From: CAZBUK01 sp964495085
GTDB lineage: Bacteria > Bacteroidota > Ignavibacteria > T3Sed10-11
Direction: 5' to 3'
Length of the DNA stretch: 17,014 bases
NCBI GenBank assembly: GCA_964495085.1
Contig: CAZBUK010000080.1
Location: 1 to 17,014, forward strand
Shown: positions 1 through 6,621 of the stretch, one piece after another
How positions within the stretch are numbered: position 1 is the first letter of the stretch
Layout of the letters: every line of letters begins with the position of its first letter
Notes under the pieces: generated by a model
Databases searched by the model: none
What the model was told of the DNA's origin: nothing
What the model saw: only the letters and a program-made list of their open reading frames with translations
Made by a program: the position numbers and the translations under genes

Positions 1-23
1 GCCTCGATTAATAGATGTTGATC

Positions 24-304
24 TGCTACCAACATTTCACGCCTACGGCGTGAATTGAAATCAGAATTATACGGTCTGAAATTCAGCGGAGAGAACATTG
101 TAGGATTACCCGATATCAACTCCCGGAACGGGCAGAGATTCTCGTAGACATAAAAGCACGTCGTAGGCGTGAATTGGAATCAGAATTATACATTCTGAAA
201 TTCAACGGAGAGAACATTGTAGGATGAACAGATACCAATTCCCGGAACGGGCAGAGATTCTCGTAGACATAAAAGCACGCCGGAGGCGTGCGATATTGGT
301 AGCA
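24..304. repeat. MITE-like element with 20-bp imperfect terminal inverted repeats
   Basis: Positions 24-43 and the reverse complement of 285-304 match at 17 of 20 bases; the outermost nine (TGCTACCAA) are identical. The ends enclose two tandem units and are themselves continuous with CACGCC...GGCGTG palindromes. No transposase or credible ORF lies inside. No target-site duplication is evident in the flanks. This architecture suggests a non-autonomous mobile or REP-type (RAYT-dependent) element; the identity is inferred. Confidence 0.55.
39..275. repeat. Two ~119-bp imperfect tandem units
   Basis: Unit 1 is 39-156 (118 bp) and unit 2 is 157-275 (119 bp). They agree over nearly all of their length and share AGAGAACATTGTAGGAT and a long identical tail of CCCGGAACGGGCAGAGATTC followed by TCGTAGACATAAAAG. 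Each begins with a palindrome: CACGCC-TAC-GGCGTG at 39-53, a degenerate form at 157-171, and CACGCC-GGA-GGCGTG at 276-290 starting a third, truncated unit. The repeat includes a second palindromic segment, TCCCGGAACGGG. Only two full units of this length occur, with no unique spacers between them, so it is not a CRISPR array. Confidence 0.8.
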
Positions 305-328
305 AGCATAAAAAGCCCAAACACCGTA

Positions 329-345
329 GCGCCTCAGAGAGGCGC
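329..345. repeat. Short palindrome GCGCCTC-AGA-GAGGCGC
   Basis: This is a perfect 7-bp inverted repeat with a 3-base loop, 24 bases beyond the MITE-like element. It would form a small GC-rich hairpin on either strand. No T-run follows on either side, so a terminator role is not supported. Confidence 0.6.
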
Positions 346-704
346 AATGTTCCTGCTCGCATATAAAATACATTTAAGACCCGGTTGCATTTAATTTAAT
401 GGGCAAGAATCACTACCCATAGTTTCTCTGCTGCGGTAGAGAATTCGTGTCGTAATGTATTCATGTCATTTTCCGCGTAATCAAGATTCAACTTTTTCAG
501 CGAGAACTAATCTAACGATCGGTATTGTTCGCATTAATGCATGAAAAAAATACTATGGAACTATCTAATAAAAGTACAGCGTTTATCTGCAGACACTAAA
601 TTTATTGATTCGATCGGATGAACTGCAAAGAGAATATGGGATCACGCGCGGGAAGTCAATAAAATAACGATAAAAATCTATCAGGGAATCCGGGATAAAT
701 ACAT
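346..704. other. Gene-free leader upstream of the flavin oxidoreductase
   Basis: No ORF with protein-like composition is visible here. The stretch is AT-rich compared with the genes. I looked for a sigma70-like promoter for the gene at 705 and found no hexamer pair with acceptable spacing. There is also no good Shine-Dalgarno just before the ATG at 705. Confidence 0.5.
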
Positions 705-1766
705 ATGGAATTCGGTGTATTCTCATTTGTGGAACGTTCCGTCGATCCGGAAACCGGCAGGTTGATCGATCCCGCCGAGCGAATGAACCGGCTCATGGAG
801 GAGATCGAACTAGCCGATCAGGCGGGTCTGAATGTATACGGTGTGGGAGAACATCACCGTCCGGATTATATTGCATCAGCCCCGGCGGTCGTACTCGCCG
901 CCGGCGCAGCACGCACGAAACATATCCGGCTGACCAGCGCGGTGAACGTTCTCAGCTCGGACGATCCGGTCCGAGTCTTTCAGCAATTTGCGACGCTTGA
1001 TCTGCTCTCTCAAGGCCGGGCGGAAATAATGGTAGGCCGCGGCTCCTTCATCGAGTCGTATCCGCTGTTCGGATACGACCTTCAGGATTATGAGGAGCTC
1101 TTTGAGGAAAAGCTGGATTTGCTGCTCAGGCTTCGCGAAGCAGAGCGCATTACCTGGTCGGGGAGTCACCGCCCGCCGCTGAACGACCTTGGAGTCTATC
1201 CCCGGCCGCTGCAGAATCCGTTACCCGTATGGGTGGCGGTCGGAGGTACGCCCGGCTCAGCCGTGCGTGCGGGCAGACTCGGTTTGCCGATGGCATTGGG
1301 CATCATCGGCGGCCTTCCGGAACGTTTCGCTCCGCTGGTGCGCGAATACCGCGATGCAGCAGCGAGGAATGAATCCGCGAAAACACAACTGAGTATCAAT
1401 TCACATGGATTAATTGCCGATACCCCGCAGGATGCCGCCGATACTGCATATCCGGCATACAAGATCCTGATGGACCGGATCGGGAGAGAACGCGGATGGC
1501 CTCCCATGACGCGGGAACAGTTCGATCTTTCCTGTTCGTTGCGGGGAGCGAATTTTATCGGGAGTCCGCAGCAGATAATCGATAAGATCCTGTTTCAGTA
1601 CGAACTCTTTCAGCATGACCGTTTTCTGCTGCAGATAACCGTGGGCACATTACCGCATAAAAAAGTGCTTCGGGCTATCGAGCTTCTCGGTACGGTCGTG
1701 GCGCCGGCGGTCCGGCGGGAAATTGCAGGGAATCGAACCGGGAAGAAAATATCCCAACAAAGTTAA
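705..1766 (+). CDS. LLM-class flavin-dependent oxidoreductase (luciferase-like monooxygenase)
   Basis: This 353-residue protein has the bacterial luciferase TIM-barrel fold of flavin-dependent monooxygenases, which use FMNH2/F420-type cofactors and usually oxygen; the substrate is unknown. Seen in the sequence: the early FGVFSF strand, GVGEHHRPDYIASAPAVVLA at about residues 46-65 with the EHH signature at 49-51, the stretch from LTSAVNVLSSDDPVRV onward, AEIMVGRGSFIESYPLFGYD at about 105-125, and VYPRPLQNPLPVWVAVGG near the middle. The pattern resembles the Atu2307/SP_0267 subfamily (LLM_2I7G) as I recall it, and the length is normal. The ATG start gives a full first beta strand, although no clear Shine-Dalgarno precedes it. 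It is a lone gene converging on the metallophosphoesterase with 17 bases between stops, so context does not reveal its pathway. It is probably soluble and cytoplasmic. Confidence 0.9.
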   Translation: MEFGVFSFVERSVDPETGRLIDPAERMNRLMEEIELADQAGLNVYGVGEHHRPDYIASAPAVVLAAGAARTKHIRLTSAVNVLSSDDPVRVFQQFATLDLLSQGRAEIMVGRGSFIESYPLFGYDLQDYEELFEEKLDLLLRLREAERITWSGSHRPPLNDLGVYPRPLQNPLPVWVAVGGTPGSAVRAGRLGLPMALGIIGGLPERFAPLVREYRDAAARNESAKTQLSINSHGLIADTPQDAADTAYPAYKILMDRIGRERGWPPMTREQFDLSCSLRGANFIGSPQQIIDKILFQYELFQHDRFLLQITVGTLPHKKVLRAIELLGTVVAPAVRREIAGNRTGKKISQQS

Positions 1767-1783
1767 TAATCTCTCTGCTGCAC

Positions 1784-2557
1784 TCAGTAGGCTTTTCTCA
1801 GCATGTCTGCATATCCGTCCGGCAGGACGCTATCTTCCACGGCTTTTGCCGCCTTTTCCACATCGTATTCTACCCGAACGAATTCTACCTTCATACTATC
1901 CCGATCGAATGTACTGGTGTTTCCGTCGAGCGTTATCATAACATAGCACGCCCTCGGGTCGCCGTCCTTCGGTTTTCCGATCGACCCGATGTTGACCGCA
2001 TGTCTGAACGCTGTCCCGCCGGCGGATTCATCCTTGAATATTCTATGGTAGGATTTGTGCGTGTGTCCGAAGAACATGACATCCGCCTGCGCGCCTTCCA
2101 TGATCCTCAGCATACTTTTCTCGTCGCGGTCTTCGAACAGGTATTCGTTTATTTTTCTCGGACTTCCATGAACCAGCAGCAGGAATAACGGATCTCCTTC
2201 AAGCCGGTATTCCAGCCGTATATGCGCGGGGAGTGTTCGTAAGTATGCTCTCTCTTCCGCGCCGATCCGATCGTTGGTATACGCTATCGACCGGGCGCCC
2301 ATCGCCTTTTCCTCGTCGGTCTTGTAAGCGCACCCGCAATCGTCCGAGTTTCTGCCGATACCGTAATCATAGTTTCCGGCTATAGCAGGAATGCCTCGCT
2401 TCCTGATCTCGTTGACCACCTCGTTCGGCCAGATATTATAGCCGACGAAATCGCCGAGGCAGTAGATTGCGTCAGGTTTTTTTCTCTCGATGTCTTCGAA
2501 GAATGCCTCGAGGGCGGGAAGATTGGAATGTATGTCACTGAAAAGAGCTATCTTCAT
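1784..2557 (-). CDS. Calcineurin-like metallophosphoesterase (YfcE/MJ0936-like)
   Basis: This 257-residue protein is a dimetal phosphoesterase of the Metallophos_2 type. The metal ligands are visible in order: DIH at 8-10, GD at 35-36, GN-Y-D at 61-64 (the usual GNHD/GNCD), the histidine of VHGSPR at 130, and GHTH at 164-167. All key residues are present, so it should be active. Substrate prediction is not possible; relatives hydrolyse phosphodiesters or nucleotides. A short insertion around residues 70-80 (GRNSDDCGCAYKT) is cysteine-containing. No signal peptide is present. It lies downstream of arsC on the same strand, but 123 bases separate them and a separate promoter is plausible, so membership of the ars operon is doubtful. 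Confidence 0.9.
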   Translation of the reverse strand: MKIALFSDIHSNLPALEAFFEDIERKKPDAIYCLGDFVGYNIWPNEVVNEIRKRGIPAIAGNYDYGIGRNSDDCGCAYKTDEEKAMGARSIAYTNDRIGAEERAYLRTLPAHIRLEYRLEGDPLFLLLVHGSPRKINEYLFEDRDEKSMLRIMEGAQADVMFFGHTHKSYHRIFKDESAGGTAFRHAVNIGSIGKPKDGDPRACYVMITLDGNTSTFDRDSMKVEFVRVEYDVEKAAKAVEDSVLPDGYADMLRKAY

Positions 2558-2568
2558 AGTTTCAGATC

Positions 2569-2597
2569 AGTTTAGTTATTCGATCATTGGTGTCCAA
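2569..2597 (-). promoter_or_regulatory. Candidate promoter for the metallophosphoesterase
   Basis: Reading the minus strand, TTGGAC (2597-2592) and TAAACT (2574-2569) are separated by 17 bases. The -10 box ends 11 bases before the ATG, giving a very short leader, and no Shine-Dalgarno is seen. The match to sigma70 consensus is only moderate (4 of 6 in each box). Confidence 0.3.
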
Positions 2598-2660
2598 AAT
2601 AATTATTGACGAAGTGAACATAGTGGAATATTGCATTGGAAAAAGAAAAGTAACCATAAG

Positions 2661-2687
2661 AAAAAGGCTGCCGAAATATATCAGCTT
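2661..2687 (-). terminator. Weak candidate terminator after arsC
   Basis: On the minus strand, AAGCTG and CAGCCTT can pair with a bulge around an 11-base loop, followed by TTTTTCTT. The stem overlaps the arsC stop codon and is short, so this is only a possible intrinsic terminator ending the ars transcript. Confidence 0.25.
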
Positions 2688-3094
2688 ACTGTTTCAATAA
2701 ATGTCCCGAATCCGGTTTTTATCAGGTCTCGCACCTTTCTGAATACCCCCAGGATCTCCTCCCCGGTGCCTCGTGCCCCGGCAGGATCTTCGAAACCCAT
2801 ATGAATCTGTTCCTTCACATTGCCGACAAATACCGGACATGTCTCTTTTGCATGATCGCAGACCGTAATGACATAATCGAACGGTTCCGATATGAACCGA
2901 TCGACATGTTTCGGCCTCCCTCGTGAGATATCGATCCCGTCCTCCTTCATCACCTGAATCGCAAAGGGGTGTACGTTTTCCGCGGGAGCCGTTCCGGCGG
3001 AAAATACCTCCCAATCGGACTTATAGTGTTTCAGATATCCCTCCGCCATCTGCGATCGGCAGGAGTTTCCGGTACAGAGAATGAGTATGCGCAT
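2681..3094 (-). CDS. arsC: Arsenate reductase, thioredoxin-coupled low-molecular-weight phosphatase type
   Basis: This 137-residue enzyme reduces arsenate to arsenite for export by ArsB, using a cysteine relay and thioredoxin. The anion-binding P-loop CTGNSCRS starts at the nucleophile Cys7 with Arg13. The relay cysteines are at 79 and 86 (VCDHAKETC), and DPA at 103-105 supplies the general acid. The length and cysteine spacing match the Bacillus subtilis/S. aureus pI258 class rather than the glutaredoxin-linked E. coli class. The ATG follows an A-rich stretch (GAGTACAAAA) without a Shine-Dalgarno. It is the last gene of the arsR-usp-arsB-arsC run, 117 bases downstream of arsB. The gap itself holds no convincing gene. 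Confidence 0.93.
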   Translation of the reverse strand: MRILILCTGNSCRSQMAEGYLKHYKSDWEVFSAGTAPAENVHPFAIQVMKEDGIDISRGRPKHVDRFISEPFDYVITVCDHAKETCPVFVGNVKEQIHMGFEDPAGARGTGEEILGVFRKVRDLIKTGFGTFIETVS

Positions 3095-3211
3095 TTTTGT
3101 ACTCGTATAAAATGAAATAACTTTCCTTCGTTTCTACCGAACGAGCATGAGACCCCATCCCATGGAAACCGAGTTGTCCAGCATCCATGCAAACTACGAT
3201 CGATTCCATCC

Positions 3212-4513
3212 CTATCCTCCGAGAAGCGAAAGCCATAGATATAAACCGAGTAGGGTGATGAAGAGAGTCGGAATGGTCAACACAATTCCTATCCTGAAAT
3301 AGTACCCCCATGTGATTTTCACGCCCTTATATGCCAGGACATGGAGCCAGAGCAATGTCGCCAGCGATCCGATAGGCGTAATTTTCGGACCGAGATCGCA
3401 GCCGATCACGTTTGCATAAATGAGCGCTTCCCGCATGATGCCGCTTGTCTCCGTCGCCCGGATGGCGAGCGCATCGATCATGACGGTCGGCATGTTGTTC
3501 ATCGCCGATGAGAGGAATGCCGCCAGGAATCCCATCAGCATGGTCCCGATGAACATACCGTTATCCGCTCCGTACTGAATAACCGTAGCCAGGTAGCCGG
3601 TAAGACCCGCATTCTGCAATCCGTACACAACGACGTACATTCCGATCGAGAAAACGACGATAGCCCATGGCGCGTTTTTAAGTACCTTCCGGGTATCGAC
3701 TGTAGGACTCCGCACTCCCATCAGCAGAAAGAAAATCGCTATGGAACCTGCGACCAGCGATACCGGCATGTGAATCAATTCCACGACGAAGTAGCCGGCG
3801 AGGAGCACTGAGAGAATGAGCCAGGACCACCGGAACATATTTGCGTCCCGGATCGCATCCGCAGGAACTTTCAGATTATCAAGCGAGTAGGTCTGCGGAA
3901 TGTTTTTCCGGTAGACGAGATACAGAACGGCGATACTGCCGATCAGCGAGAATATGCCCGGAACAACCATACGCGAGGCGTATTCGAGGAATCCGATCCC
4001 GAAAAAATCGGCGGATACGATGTTAACAAGGTTGCTCACGACGAGCGGCAGCGACGTGGAGTCGGCGATAAAGCCGCTCGCCATTATAAACGGCAATATC
4101 ATGCGTTCCTTAAACCGGAGCGCTCTGACCATGGCAAGCACGATCGGCGTCAGGATAAGTGCGGCGCCGTCGTTCGCAAAAAAGGCCGCCACGATCGCAC
4201 CGAGCACGGAAATAAATACGAACATCCGGACGCCGTTGCCGTCCGCGAAGCGCGCCATATGAAGCGCCGCCCATTCGAAAAATCCGATTTCGTCGAGGAT
4301 GAGCGATATGATGATGATGCTCACGAAAGTCAGCGTTGCATTCCACACGATACCCGTTACGATAACCACATCGTTCAGGCTGACGACGCCGACAAGGAGA
4401 GCCAGGACTGCGCCGATGGAAGCTGACCAGCCGATCGAGAGTCCGCGCGGCTGCCAGATCACGAGGATCAGAGTACAGATAAAGATTATCGCTGCCGATA
4501 CTGCCGAGGTCAC
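3212..4513 (-). CDS. arsB: Arsenite efflux pump ArsB
   Basis: This 433-residue inner-membrane transporter exports arsenite (and antimonite). It is nearly the same length as E. coli ArsB (429) and strikingly similar to it along its whole length as I recall that protein: LVIWQPRGLSIGWSASIGAV at the N-terminus, LILDEIGFFEWAALH at 71-85, FFANDGAALILTPIV at 111-125, SLPLVVSNLVNIVSADFFG near 154-172, MNNMPT at 338-343 and GCDLGPKITPIGS at 371-383. About 11-12 hydrophobic segments are visible. The start is GTG at 4513, chosen because it begins the family N-terminus and has AAAGGA 11 bases upstream. It lies between usp (73-base gap) and arsC. Without an ArsA ATPase here, it would run on the proton motive force. 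Confidence 0.96.
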   Translation of the reverse strand: MTSAVSAAIIFICTLILVIWQPRGLSIGWSASIGAVLALLVGVVSLNDVVIVTGIVWNATLTFVSIIIISLILDEIGFFEWAALHMARFADGNGVRMFVFISVLGAIVAAFFANDGAALILTPIVLAMVRALRFKERMILPFIMASGFIADSTSLPLVVSNLVNIVSADFFGIGFLEYASRMVVPGIFSLIGSIAVLYLVYRKNIPQTYSLDNLKVPADAIRDANMFRWSWLILSVLLAGYFVVELIHMPVSLVAGSIAIFFLLMGVRSPTVDTRKVLKNAPWAIVVFSIGMYVVVYGLQNAGLTGYLATVIQYGADNGMFIGTMLMGFLAAFLSSAMNNMPTVMIDALAIRATETSGIMREALIYANVIGCDLGPKITPIGSLATLLWLHVLAYKGVKITWGYYFRIGIVLTIPTLFITLLGLYLWLSLLGG

Positions 4514-4524
4514 GTTGCCGGAAT

Positions 4525-4530
4525 TCCTTT
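4525..4530 (-). promoter_or_regulatory. Ribosome binding site supporting the arsB GTG start
   Basis: AAAGGA on the minus strand sits 11 bases before the GTG start. It is the only clear Shine-Dalgarno in the arsenic locus; the neighbouring arsR, usp and arsC starts lack one. Confidence 0.55.
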
Positions 4531-4586
4531 CAAATTACATAAATTCTGTATGTAGGATGGATGGATTACATTCGGAGAAGGATATG

Positions 4587-5492
4587 CTATTCGCGCAGAG
4601 CCGAGATCGTTAAGACGGGAACCTTGCTCTGACGCGCAACCTTATAGGTCACGCCGCCCAGAAAAAGCTCGCGCACGTAACCGCGTCCCTGGCTCCCCAT
4701 AAGAATGAGCGTTGCATTCGATACATCCGCCTCGCGCAGAATCTCATATGCGGTAGAGCCGTAGCAGACCTTGCTATCGAGCCGGGCATCGGTATATGTT
4801 GCAAGGATCCGTTTCCTCTGTTCGAGGCGCTCAAGATCCACGGCGTTGTATCCCTCGAGTTTCCGCGGATCGTCCGTACCAATCCTGCCCATCGACTGGA
4901 CATGCATCAGGGTAATACGCTGCGTATGCTCACCTGTGAGCTGCTTCAGCGCTTCGAACGCTCTCTCAGCCGTCGCCGAGAAATCCGTGGCAAACAGGAT
5001 ATGTTGCAGCGAATCCCGGCACGCGCGCGCGCAGAAAAGTTTTCGGTTCTCCAGCTCCTTCTCCTGAGTAGCGTTTATTTTTATCATATACACGGGCAGA
5101 GACGAGCGCTGCATCGTTTCGGAGGCGGTGCTTCCCAGAAGCAAGTCGTGCACCTTGCTATGTCCCCTGCTCCCGATGATGAGAAAATCGGCAACATGCT
5201 CTCTCGCTGCATCGATTATCTCCCCGGGCGCATAGGAATTGATATTGAAGCGGACGTCTGCGTCAACGCTGTACCCCTGCCGTTCGACGATCGTTTTATA
5301 GGATTCAATCGTATCCCGAATTTGCTTTTCGCTTATCCCGGCCAGACCGCCGGGATACGGGACCGACACAGAAGTAACGAGCGTAATTTTTTCAGTACCG
5401 AATTTATGAAAATGCTGCAGACACTCTACGATGATCTTGCCGGCTTCGGATTGATCCAATGCCACGAGTGCATGTTTGAATTGAAGTTTCAT
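4587..5492 (-). CDS. Tandem universal stress protein (UspA x2)
   Basis: This 301-residue cytoplasmic protein carries two UspA domains, at about 4-138 and 163-297. Domain 1 has the complete nucleotide-binding signature G-x2-G-x9-G-S (Gly107, Gly110, Gly120-Ser121). Domain 2 has Gly266, Gly269, Gly279, but Gly280 replaces the Ser/Thr, so it may bind ATP less well. Each domain opens with the typical hydrophobic strand and acidic residue (ALVALDQS; ILFATDFS). It sits between arsR and arsB on the same strand (124 and 73 bases away). This suggests stress protection co-induced with arsenic resistance, but it also has its own candidate promoter. There is no Shine-Dalgarno: the bases before the ATG are TATATATATCCTA. 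Confidence 0.92.
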   Translation of the reverse strand: MKLQFKHALVALDQSEAGKIIVECLQHFHKFGTEKITLVTSVSVPYPGGLAGISEKQIRDTIESYKTIVERQGYSVDADVRFNINSYAPGEIIDAAREHVADFLIIGSRGHSKVHDLLLGSTASETMQRSSLPVYMIKINATQEKELENRKLFCARACRDSLQHILFATDFSATAERAFEALKQLTGEHTQRITLMHVQSMGRIGTDDPRKLEGYNAVDLERLEQRKRILATYTDARLDSKVCYGSTAYEILREADVSNATLILMGSQGRGYVRELFLGGVTYKVARQSKVPVLTISALRE

Positions 5493-5499
5493 TAGGATA

Positions 5500-5528
5500 T
5501 ATATAGACTAAGGTATTGCTACCTTCAA
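5500..5528 (-). promoter_or_regulatory. Candidate promoter giving a near-leaderless usp mRNA
   Basis: On the minus strand, TTGAAG (5528-5523) and TATATA (5505-5500) are separated by exactly 17 bases. Only seven bases separate the -10 box from the usp ATG, so transcription would start at or next to the start codon. This agrees with the missing Shine-Dalgarno. It implies usp, arsB and arsC could be expressed independently of the arsR promoter. Confidence 0.5.
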
Positions 5529-5616
5529 TATAAGCAGGGAAAAAAAGAAGCTGCAGGTTCGACGAGCAGAGATGGCATGATGGCCTTCACGAGATTTCGC
5601 CCTCCCGGATAGTTCA

Positions 5617-6036
5617 TTATCCCGGCGTCGGCAGATTCTTCATTTTTCTCCGTGTTTCCCGACGTTCCGGTTGACTGACGAATCCCACGACGCACCGGCC
5701 ATTCTCGCGAAGGGATAGCCGCAATTTCAAACGCAGTCGATCATCCTCGAAGACAGCGGCTGCCAGGTACTGTTTTAAAAAAGCGAAGAGTATTTTATTT
5801 GACGGCCCCTTCTCATCCGGAGCGTGATACGCCCAGGTTCCGTCTCTTTCAACACGAATGAGACCCGCCTGTTTGAGAATCGAAAGGTGTTTTGAAATCT
5901 GATATTGCGGAAGCCCGAGTGCGTCGACGATTTCACAGACGCACAAGGGCACACCGGATGATATCAGGAGATTGATCACCCGCAAGCGGGTATCGTCCGC
6001 CACTGCCTTGAGTACCGCACTTTTGTTCGTTTCCAT
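5617..6036 (-). CDS. arsR: ArsR/SmtB-family arsenic-responsive repressor
   Basis: This 139-residue winged-helix repressor would dissociate from its operator when it binds As(III)/Sb(III). The inducer site is LCVCEIVDAL at 31-40 with Cys32 and Cys34. The third cysteine of the E. coli R773 ELCVCDLC motif is replaced by Val37, which should still permit induction. The recognition helix region LPQYQISKHLSILKQAGLI spans about 42-60 and the wing RVERDGTWAYHAP about 61-73. The protein is longer than many ArsRs, with a basic tail after about residue 100 and an extra Cys115. It heads the arsenic locus, and its promoter/operator lies just upstream. Confidence 0.94.
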   Translation of the reverse strand: METNKSAVLKAVADDTRLRVINLLISSGVPLCVCEIVDALGLPQYQISKHLSILKQAGLIRVERDGTWAYHAPDEKGPSNKILFAFLKQYLAAAVFEDDRLRLKLRLSLRENGRCVVGFVSQPERRETRRKMKNLPTPG

Positions 6037-6050
6037 AGAAAACCTATATG

Positions 6051-6076
6051 CTTATATGCACTAATAGGCATATAAG
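6051..6076. promoter_or_regulatory. Probable ArsR operator (9-8-9 palindrome)
   Basis: CTTATATGC, an 8-base spacer, then GCATATAAG form a perfect 9-bp inverted repeat. An extra TATATGC copy lies adjacent at 6045-6051. The site is 15-40 bases upstream of the arsR ATG and overlaps the end of the -10 box, so a bound repressor would block RNA polymerase. ArsR-family operators typically are such AT-rich interrupted palindromes. Confidence 0.75.
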
Positions 6077-6102
6077 ATACCGTAAATCTCGCCGAATATC
6101 AA
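6074..6102 (-). promoter_or_regulatory. sigma70-like promoter of arsR
   Basis: On the minus strand, TTGATA (6102-6097) and TATCTT (6079-6074) are 17 bases apart. The -10 box shares three bases with the palindromic operator. This resembles an E. coli-type promoter rather than the TTG/TAnnTTTG form of Bacteroidia. Confidence 0.65.
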
Positions 6103-6121
6103 GTTATTCCGATTAGCGGGC

Positions 6122-6621
6122 AGTAGAGTAATTATTTTCGAGCAGGAAGTATAACCGGATTGAGCTGGAGATCGGATCTGTTGCATATCACAGGCAAATG
6201 AGGATGATCTTCAACCTTCTCAGATAAGAATCCGAAAGGGAATGGTTGCATATTTACCGGTAATCGTTCAGGATCGGCAGGTATCGGTCGGAAGCTGCAG
6301 AGGAGTCCGTCCCGATGCTTTTTGCAGTTCGAATATGCATTCGAGTGCCAACTACAAATCAGCGGGAGCCGGCAGAAGGCCGAAGGGTCCGGCAATTCCG
6401 CCGAAATCGAGCAGAAACGTGGCGCGGATAAAAATGAGCCTGATAAGTCCATATCAGTAAGGTAACGCCCCTTACAACTTTGGATTACCGGCGGAGAGGA
6501 AAAGAACTATGCCGGCAAAAAGACCCGGGAGTGCGGGCAGCCACACCCAGAATTCCGAATCGGGGAGCGCACCACGGCAGACCGATTTCTATTAATCGCC
6601 ACATCTGCACCCCGTTCACGA
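6122..6621. other. Gene-poor stretch with possible gene debris
   Basis: About 500 bases between the arsR control region and the 3' end of the fibre-like gene hold no convincing gene. The ORFs here have odd composition and no recognisable motif. On the minus strand, 6475-6588 encodes a strongly hydrophobic 33-residue run (EFWVWLPALPGLFAGIVLF in its middle) without a start codon and with stops on both sides; it could be a decayed membrane protein or chance. A GTAAGG...CCTTAC palindrome at 6457-6475 lies exactly at its stop and contains AACGCCCCT, as in the dispersed repeats elsewhere. Confidence 0.4.

Noticed and set aside
39..290. CRISPR array
   Set aside because: Only two ~119-bp units with no unique spacers of regular length and no cas genes.
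116..373. 85-residue minus-strand ORF in the left repeat island
   Set aside because: It runs through the tandem units and palindromes, and its sequence is dictated by the repeats; no ribosome site or domain is visible.
3021..3311. Small ORF bridging arsB and arsC
   Set aside because: It overlaps both genes in another frame, has no family motif, and most of its length is out-of-frame arsB/arsC sequence.
4902..5495. 197-residue plus-strand ORF opposite usp
   Set aside because: It is antisense to a well-supported UspA gene over its full length and shows low-complexity, unrecognisable composition.
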